From the NCBI GenBank assembly GCA_036008465.1, contig DASYNP010000189.1, positions 1 through 64,000 on the forward strand: 64,000 nucleotides of DNA, read 5' to 3'. The notes beneath the pieces were generated by a model. It ran no database searches. It was not told the origin of the DNA and saw only the letters and a list, made by a program, of their open reading frames with translations. How positions within the stretch are numbered: the first letter of the stretch is position 1; the number at the start of each line of letters is the position of its first letter. Shown piece by piece: positions 58,802-64,000 of this stretch. The position numbers and the translations under genes are program-made. The DNA comes from DASPSM01 sp036008465 (GTDB lineage: Bacteria; Planctomycetota; Planctomycetia; Planctomycetales; Planctomycetaceae).

Positions 58802-59686
58802 TCAGCTCATTGGCACCGCCAGGTGCCCGATTCGGACGGGAGGCAGCGCGATCGCAGACGGCTCGAAGCGCGCCCCGGCTTTCTGGGCGGCGGCGGTCAT
58901 CGCGCGATGTCCGTCGTCGCACGCTTCGGCGAAGGCCATGTTCGTGAAACACTCGACCGCGCACGATCGCGAGAATCGAGTGTCGCGCAGTGCCGCGAAG
59001 ATCTTGGCGTATTCCATCTCGCCGCGGCCGGGAATCAAATGAGTCCAATTGGGGTAGCGGCCCACGTGATCCTTCAAATGGGCGTGCACAATCCGTTTTG
59101 CGAAGCGCCGAGCAAATCCCGCCGGGTCGATCCCCGTGAGGACCAGATAGCAGGGATCGAAATTCACGCCGAACACCGGCGAGCCAACGTCTTGGAAGAG
59201 TCGCTCCAGCGTGCCGGGTGAGTCGTCGACCCAATCGGGCCAGATGCCATCGACGGCGAGGAAAATCCGGCGGGCCGCCGCGTAATCGGCCGCATCTCGA
59301 ATGCGAGCGACCACGCCGTCCCAGAATTCTTCGCGCTCGACTCCCGCTGGATAGCCTCCCATGTGAAAGGTGACGACGTCGGCTCCGACGTCGACGGCCA
59401 GGTCGACCGTGCCTTCGAGATCAAGCGGGTCCTTCTCGCGGTCGACGAGGGAGTCGCTGAGTGGCGCGTGCGTGATGACGGCTTCCACTTGCAGACCGAG
59501 GCGCTCGGCCGTCCGGCGCGTTAGACGACGCAGATCCGGCGAGACCGATTTCGGATTTGTGGAAGGGCCGTCGGTGCCCGAGATGTCGATGCCGCTATAA
59601 CCGGCGCGGGCGATCTGCTTGAGGCAAGTCTCAACCGGTATCCGTAGACGGTCGGTATAGCTGTACGTGTAGAAGCCGAGTCTCAA
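58802..59686 (-). CDS. Sugar phosphate isomerase/epimerase family TIM-barrel protein
   Basis: 294 aa, xylose-isomerase-like TIM barrel: GFYTYSYTDRLRIPVETCLKQIARAGYSGIDISG, VVTFHMGGYPAGVE, GVNFDPCYLVLTGIDPAGF, VHAHLKDHVG and an E...GRGE pattern with metal-ligand candidates (Asp in NFDPC, His in HLKDH, Glu in RGEMEYAKIF). Secondary families of this fold isomerise or epimerise sugars or inositols. Substrate unknown. It is convergent with the PQQ propeller gene. Confidence 0.85.
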   Translation of the reverse strand: MRLGFYTYSYTDRLRIPVETCLKQIARAGYSGIDISGTDGPSTNPKSVSPDLRRLTRRTAERLGLQVEAVITHAPLSDSLVDREKDPLDLEGTVDLAVDVGADVVTFHMGGYPAGVEREEFWDGVVARIRDAADYAAARRIFLAVDGIWPDWVDDSPGTLERLFQDVGSPVFGVNFDPCYLVLTGIDPAGFARRFAKRIVHAHLKDHVGRYPNWTHLIPGRGEMEYAKIFAALRDTRFSRSCAVECFTNMAFAEACDDGHRAMTAAAQKAGARFEPSAIALPPVRIGHLAVPMS

Positions 59687-59948
59687 GGGTCGTCATCCTT
59701 GACGAAGCCGCGAAGGCTAATCGCTTGCGAAGACGTGATCGAGCAAGCGTGCACTCACTGAGAGAACCTCAGCGTCGCCCTGATTTGGCGCGGGCGGATT
59801 CTAGTCGAACTCATCGGCCCACGGTATGCCCTTTTAGCCGCGCTGGACGCCCCCAGTTACGCGATTTTTCCAATGTTCTCGTTCGCAAAGAGCCGGCATT
59901 GGATTTGCTAAACCCTGCACCGTGTTAATGAGCCACGCAATTCGACTC

Positions 59949-59954
59949 AGGAGA
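59949..59954 (+). promoter_or_regulatory. Strong ribosome-binding site of the CsbD gene
   Basis: AGGAGA with an A-rich spacer, 6 bp before ATG 59961. It decides this start over the upstream in-frame ATG at 59922. Confidence 0.7.
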
Positions 59955-59960
59955 AAGAAA

Positions 59961-60140
59961 ATGACCGGTAAATCCGATGAGATCAAAGGACGGGTCAAAG
60001 AAGCCGCGGGCGCAATCAGCGATAATGATCAGCTGCGCCGAGAAGGGAAAATCGATCAGGCGGCGGGAAAAGTGAAGCAAGCGGCCGAGAAGGCCGTCGA
60101 GAAGGTTCAGGGCGCCGTGAAGGACGCCAACAAGCGCTAA
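59961..60140 (+). CDS. CsbD-like small stress protein
   Basis: 59 aa: MTGKSDEIKGRVKEAAGAI followed by helical, charged repeats (REGKIDQAAGKVKQAAEKAV). This is the CsbD/YjbJ pattern, general-stress proteins under sigma-B or RpoS control in other bacteria. Molecular role unknown. Separate transcription unit with a strong ribosome site. Confidence 0.92.
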   Translation: MTGKSDEIKGRVKEAAGAISDNDQLRREGKIDQAAGKVKQAAEKAVEKVQGAVKDANKR

Positions 60141-60201
60141 GCTTGCCTTGAAAAGCAAGGCGCGCCGCGGTGATGCGAGTGGCCCTTGACCAGCCGCGCA
60201 A

Positions 60202-60693
60202 TCACCCGGCCCCTTGCTGCAAGGCTGCGGCCACGGCCAATTCGTCAACGCGCTCGTTTTCGGGATGACCGCTGTGCCCCGCGACGGTGGTAAATCTCAC
60301 CTGATGCCGGGCCAGTAACTCGTCGAGCCGCTTCCAGAGTTCGACGTTTTTGACTTCTGTCCAGCGTTTTTTTTCGCGGCGCCGCCAGCCGTTGGCCTTC
60401 CAACCGGGAAGCCATTCGCTGGCACCCTTGGCGACGTAGGCGCTATCGGTAATCACCTCGACAGCGGATCGCCGCTTGAGCGCGGCCAGTCCCTCGATTA
60501 CCGCCTGCAACTCCATTTGATTATTTGTGGTGAGCGGTGCGCCGCCGGAGTGCTCTTTTTCGACCCCGGTCGATGGATGGCGCAGGATAAATGCCCATCC
60601 GCCCGGACCGGGATTTCCCCGACAAGCGCCATCGGTGAACAACTGCACGCGCGACAGTCGACTATCAGCGGGCGAAGCGGGCGAGTCGTCCAT
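60202..60693 (-). CDS. rnhA: Ribonuclease HI
   Basis: 163 aa. It cleaves the RNA strand of RNA-DNA hybrids. Metal-binding acids and active-site motifs are present: LFTDGACRGNPGPGGW (Asp), MELQAVIEGLAAL (Glu), VITDSAYVAKG (Asp), and VAGHSGHPENERVDELA (His, Asp). Size matches E. coli RNase HI (155 aa). It is 183 bp downstream of the IF-1 gene on the same strand. Confidence 0.95.
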   Translation of the reverse strand: MDDSPASPADSRLSRVQLFTDGACRGNPGPGGWAFILRHPSTGVEKEHSGGAPLTTNNQMELQAVIEGLAALKRRSAVEVITDSAYVAKGASEWLPGWKANGWRRREKKRWTEVKNVELWKRLDELLARHQVRFTTVAGHSGHPENERVDELAVAAALQQGAG

Positions 60694-60876
60694 AGCTGCG
60701 TAAAAAGTGCGCGCGGGTACAAGAATGATCGCGCGCGACCGACCCTCGACGGAGAACGCGCGCTCGATGAGTGCCCACTCTGATACAAATCAAATCGGGC
60801 CGCAAGAGGATGCAGCCGCGTTATTTGAGCCCGCGCTCTTCGCGTGCCGCCGAATTTCAGCCCGCGCCGTTCACGG

Positions 60877-61095
60877 CTAGCGCTCGCGGAACGTGATGCG
60901 TCCGCGCTTGAGGTCGTAGGGCGAGACTTCGACAATCACCCGATCGCCTGGGACGATCCGGATGAAGTGCTTCCGCATCTTGCCCGCGACGTGTGCCAGT
61001 ACTTCGTGACCGTTATCCAACTGCACACGAAATTGTGTGTTGGCGAGGGCCTCGGTCACCCGACCCTCTGCTTGAATCGCTTCTTCTTTCGCCAT
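60877..61095 (-). CDS. infA: Translation initiation factor IF-1
   Basis: 72 aa, exactly the family length: MAKEEAIQAEGRVTEALANT... GHEVLAHVAGKMRKHFIRIVPGDRVIVEVSPYDL..GRITFR. An S1/OB fold that binds the 30S A site. ATG 61095 with GAGGG just upstream; the frame is open to 61245 but the extension is not part of the family. Stand-alone here and not in a ribosomal protein operon. Confidence 0.97.
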   Translation of the reverse strand: MAKEEAIQAEGRVTEALANTQFRVQLDNGHEVLAHVAGKMRKHFIRIVPGDRVIVEVSPYDLKRGRITFRER

Positions 61096-61306
61096 AGTCC
61101 CTCGACAGCCCCATCGAACCCGAACCGGTGCCTCCGCTGACAGCTTGCCAGAAAATTGGCAAATCATGGGCCACGGAGCACCACCCTCCCGCACAGCCCG
61201 ACTTGGCGGAGGGCAAAGCAGATTGCGCCCGGGAGAATCGGGCAATTATGGATTCTCGGCTCAGAAAATGCCAGACCGGCTGGGCCGCCCTATGAACAAA
61301 GTCGTG

Positions 61307-62515
61307 TTAAGACCCCGCAAATCCTAGCACGCGGCGGATCTCCAGCGGGCTTGTGATCCCAGCTTCGACGGCTTCCGCGGCTCGATGCCACCGAGTCTTC
61401 ATCCCGGCCGTGACGGCCGTTCGCTCCAGTTCGATCGCGTCGTTGCGGTCGAGAATCGAGCGCCCCACGCCGTGCGCCTCGGGAATCAATAGCTCCGCGA
61501 TCAGGAAACGCCCTTGGTATCCGGTCCCGCGACACTTTTCGCAGCCGGCTGCCGTTCGCACTTTCTCGACCGACATTCCGAGGCGAGCGCTCGGATCGTG
61601 CGATTCGATCGCACACTCGCAAAGCCGACGCAGCAGTCTCTGATTGAGAACCGCCAACACGGCGCTTCGCACCTGATACGGCTCGAGCCCCATTTCGAGC
61701 AACCGATTGAGAGCTTCGGCCGCGCTCCCCGCGTGAAACGTGGTGAGAATCAAGTGGCCCGTCAGCGCCGCCTGCACCGCGACCTGGGCGGTGGTGCGGT
61801 CGCGGATCTCGCCGACGCCAATCACTTCGGGGTCTTGCCGCAAAAGAGACTTGAGGCCCGTCTCGTAATCGAAGCCTGCGATTGGTCGCACCTGCGACTG
61901 GGCGACGCCGGGCATCACGGCCTCGACGGGATCTTCGAGCGTCGCCACGCTGCGGGGATGCTCCTCCCGCTCGACGATCTCCCGCAGACAGGCGTAGATC
62001 GACGTGGTCTTGCCGCTGCCGGCCGGGCCGCTGATCAAAATCATGCCGCTCCGCCGCGCGAGCATCGACTTCAAGCTCGCCGACAGTTCGGTCGCGAAGC
62101 CCAGGTCGTCGACGTGCCGGAATCGATTCGAGCCGGCAAACAATCGAATCACACACTTCTCCCCGAACAGCGTCGGGAACGTGCTGACGCGTGTTTCGGC
62201 GTTACCCTCTAACAGATGGATGCGCCCTTCCTGCGGGACGTCGGTCTGATACGTCAAGAGTTGCGCGACGACCTTGAGCCGCGCGATGATATTGGGAGCG
62301 ATCGCGCGCGGCAGCACTTCGATCGGATGCAACACGCCGTCGATCCGCCACGACATGGCCAGACCGTCTTCGCCGGGCAAAAGATGGATGTCGCTGGCCC
62401 CAGCCTTTCTGGCGGCCGTCAGGACGGATTCCACGAGCCGCAAAACAAACTCGGGATGTGTCCGCGGCAAATCGGGTGCTTCGCCGCGGAACTGTTGCTG
62501 CAAAGAGAGGGGCAT
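61307..62515 (-). CDS. Type II/IV secretion ATPase (PilB/GspE family), short form
   Basis: 402 aa, shorter than PilB/GspE (about 500-570) because the N1 domain is missing. N2 domain (ARKAGASDIHLLPGEDGLAMSWRIDGVLH), Walker A GPAGSGKTT (163-171), Asp box ATLEDPVEA, Walker B VGEIRDRTTAQ and His box TGHLILTTFH. C-terminal zinc site with LCEC and CEKCRGTGYQGR. It hydrolyses ATP to drive pilus or secretion assembly. It is isolated from other pil/gsp genes. See the finding on a possible zinc ribbon upstream in another frame. Confidence 0.88.
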   Translation of the reverse strand: MPLSLQQQFRGEAPDLPRTHPEFVLRLVESVLTAARKAGASDIHLLPGEDGLAMSWRIDGVLHPIEVLPRAIAPNIIARLKVVAQLLTYQTDVPQEGRIHLLEGNAETRVSTFPTLFGEKCVIRLFAGSNRFRHVDDLGFATELSASLKSMLARRSGMILISGPAGSGKTTSIYACLREIVEREEHPRSVATLEDPVEAVMPGVAQSQVRPIAGFDYETGLKSLLRQDPEVIGVGEIRDRTTAQVAVQAALTGHLILTTFHAGSAAEALNRLLEMGLEPYQVRSAVLAVLNQRLLRRLCECAIESHDPSARLGMSVEKVRTAAGCEKCRGTGYQGRFLIAELLIPEAHGVGRSILDRNDAIELERTAVTAGMKTRWHRAAEAVEAGITSPLEIRRVLGFAGS

Positions 62516-62716
62516 GCGGTGGCGATCGCGAGAAGGGACCGGGCGGAATCGAGCTCACGCCTTCGCACTGGGGGCACCGGATGCGAAGGCATTTTTGTAT
62601 CTTGAGGGGCGCGAAGACCCGAGTCAACGGGGGGCGAGCACATGCGCAAAGACTCCGATCGCCGTTTTCGCAGACAATTTGTGAGTGTTAGACCGTCTTG
62701 GAAGATCGGCCCCAGA

Positions 62717-62795
62717 CGGGAGGGCGAAGCTCCTGCTGAGCCTCTTTTCTGTTAAGACAGCTGGGACGGTCCGCCGTGGGCGGATCGCCCTCCCG
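62717..62795. repeat. CGGGAGGGCGA inverted repeat
   Basis: An 11-bp perfect inverted repeat, CGGGAGGGCGA (62717-62727) with TCGCCCTCCCG (62785-62795), and a second small dyad between. It lies 17 bp before ATG 62812, in the divergent gap between the ATPase and the secreted-protein gene. Confidence 0.7.
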
Positions 62796-62811
62796 GTTGA
62801 CGCGCCACGAT

Positions 62812-64000
62812 ATGATCGACCGATCGAGTATCCCTCCAGCCCGCGCCGCGGCATTCTTGGCCGCCGTGCTGTGCCTTGCGCCCCAGCTCGCCCTCGCCCA
62901 GACCCGGGCCTTCCAGAAGGCGCCCGGCAAGCTTGAACTGCGGCTGAAGTCTTCGCACCCAGTGATCCGCTCGGGTGCCCCATTCACGCTTGAGCTGGAG
63001 TTTGAATCGACGTTTCCCGACGTGATCGAGGGGCCGCTCGAATTGACGTTCTCCGACGGCGACCGCATCCACATGCGGTTCCATACGACTCCGATCGCCA
63101 TTCCGGCCGACGCGAAAACGTCGATTTCGATCACGCTCCCCGCGCTCGCCTGCCGGCGCAATGCCGACGAATCCCAAGTCGACGTGGTGCTCGACGCGCG
63201 GCGCAAGACCTTCCGGTTCGGCAAGCACGATTTTCGCCTCCCGCTGCGGGGGATGCGGCAATTCGTGATCGGCGTCGTCGGAATGAGCCAGGTCGACGTG
63301 GGAGAACTGGCGCGGCACCTGTCGCTGGACGAGTTCCGTCCGCCGAAGCTGCACCGCCAGAACTTTGCCACGAACGTCGTCGAACTCGATCCGCACCGTA
63401 TCTCGGGCGACACGATCGGGCTGTATCCCTACGACGTGGTGGTTCTCGCGGGGCAGCATTTTTCCGTGCTTTCCGCCCGGCAACTGGAAACCGTCGCCGC
63501 CTGGACCGAGTCGGGGGGTGCGGTCGTGGTGGTGCCGACCGGACCTTTGACCGACGCGCACCGTAACTTCCTCGCGAAGGTGCGGGGGATCAGCCGCGAC
63601 GACTTGCCGCTCGACGCTCTGGGTCACTTGGCCCCGTTGGCCGCCAACGACCGGAACCAGCTCGTGACTGCCGGATTTGGCTTCGGGCGGGCCATCGTTC
63701 TGCGGTCGATCCCGCAATTTGCCGCGCACGGCACGCCGTCGACGGTCAGCCGTCCGGAATGGATTCGGGCGCTAGGGCTCCTGTGGAACGTGCATGCCGA
63801 TCAGGTCGAGTCGATGCTGACGGGCGGGAGCTGGAGGATGCCGTCGCCACCCCCTCGAAAAGCAGCGCCGAGTCCCTTCGCGGCGAGCGGAGGGGCCGCG
63901 GGACTCAAGACGGCTGCCCCTGACCTCAGATACCTGGCGTATGCCGATCCCGGCGGGCTGAAACCGGAAGAGCCCGCAGCGGCCGACCAGTTGCGGGATC
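62812..64000 (+). CDS. Secreted protein with class-I-amidotransferase-like region, partial at right edge
   Basis: The frame is open from ATG 62812 to the window end (396 codons, no stop), so the gene is truncated by the window. The N-terminus is a signal peptide (ARAAAFLAAVLCLAPQLALAQ), followed by a beta-rich domain (KLELRLKSSHPVIRSGAPFTLELEF). A region like the Rossmann-type/BatA or ThuA fold then follows (FVIGVVGMSQVDVGELARHL, YPYDVVVLAGQHFSVLSARQLETVAAWTESGGAVVVVP). The end is Pro/Ala-rich. Family not firmly recognised; similar secreted planctomycete proteins are uncharacterised. Confidence 0.75.
   Translation, partial: MIDRSSIPPARAAAFLAAVLCLAPQLALAQTRAFQKAPGKLELRLKSSHPVIRSGAPFTLELEFESTFPDVIEGPLELTFSDGDRIHMRFHTTPIAIPADAKTSISITLPALACRRNADESQVDVVLDARRKTFRFGKHDFRLPLRGMRQFVIGVVGMSQVDVGELARHLSLDEFRPPKLHRQNFATNVVELDPHRISGDTIGLYPYDVVVLAGQHFSVLSARQLETVAAWTESGGAVVVVPTGPLTDAHRNFLAKVRGISRDDLPLDALGHLAPLAANDRNQLVTAGFGFGRAIVLRSIPQFAAHGTPSTVSRPEWIRALGLLWNVHADQVESMLTGGSWRMPSPPPRKAAPSPFAASGGAAGLKTAAPDLRYLAYADPGGLKPEEPAAADQLRD

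Overview
This is a GC-rich, gene-dense bacterial chromosome segment, most probably from a planctomycete (Planctomycetota, Pirellulales-like). The best evidence is a PSCyt1/PSCyt2(DUF1549)/PSD1(DUF1553) gene directly followed by a Tat-signal DUF1501 gene (41012-44842). Supporting evidence is a Gld-type ABC transporter with a fused GldF/GldG permease and a DUF4340 protein, many large secreted proteins, a histone-H1-like Lys/Ala/Pro protein, and short palindromic repeats in the gene borders. No rRNA, tRNA, CRISPR array, transposase or phage gene was seen.

Layout. 1-3313: sigma-54 response regulator and sensor kinase (minus strand). 3644-9433: housekeeping and accessory genes (Thr-type asparaginase, APS kinase, cardiolipin synthase, DUF1569 protein, a C1-peptidase-like protein that lacks its nucleophile). 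9826-25639: a 16-kb co-directional polysaccharide cluster: Wzz-like chain-length protein, WbpM/PglF-like UDP-sugar 4,6-dehydratase, flippase, GT4, Wzy-like polymerase, GT4, a GT4-aminotransferase fusion, PglC-like phosphoglycosyl transferase, FemAB/GNAT-like transferase, ATP-grasp enzyme and flavin oxidoreductase. Its first steps resemble UDP-bacillosamine-type sugar synthesis. 25679-31164: Gld-type ABC system on the minus strand. 31540-36298: RNA methyltransferase, then a tight operon of HAD phosphatase, deoxyhypusine-synthase-like protein, PfkB/HldE-like kinase and SIS (GmhA-like) isomerase. 36276-44842: secreted HEXXH peptidase, methyltransferase, small membrane protein, isochorismatase-ThuA fusion, PSCyt/PSD1 and DUF1501 proteins. 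45052-48687: MacA/MacB-like tripartite exporter in three genes. 48747-54538: SGNH-like protein, family-20-like glycosidase, terpenoid-cyclase-fold protein, H1-like protein. 55173-64000: alpha/beta hydrolase, two secreted proteins (one a PQQ-type propeller), TIM-barrel isomerase, CsbD protein, RNase HI, IF-1, a PilB/GspE-type ATPase, and a secreted protein running off the right edge.

A second layer is the noncoding repeat content. Several distinct palindromic repeat families lie in the gaps: a 215-280 bp MITE-like element with nested inverted repeats (three copies plus one solo end), a GTAGGGTGGGCC family, a CCACCGG double-hairpin family, a GCGGGCTAGCCGC pair, an AGTCCAAAGTCC palindrome, a CCCTCTCCC hairpin, a GAATGACGAAGCACGAATG repeat, a CGGGAGGGCGA inverted repeat and a 23-bp triple tandem. 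Some have moved into, or define, the 5' ends of neighbouring genes (methyltransferases at 31540 and 38806, peptidase at 36276).

The most unusual protein-level observations are the GT4-DegT fusion, the heptose-like operon with a DHS-like member, the C1 peptidase homologue with Cys and Asn both changed to Ser, and the isochorismatase-ThuA fusion. All functional calls come from reading motifs by eye. No database search was run.
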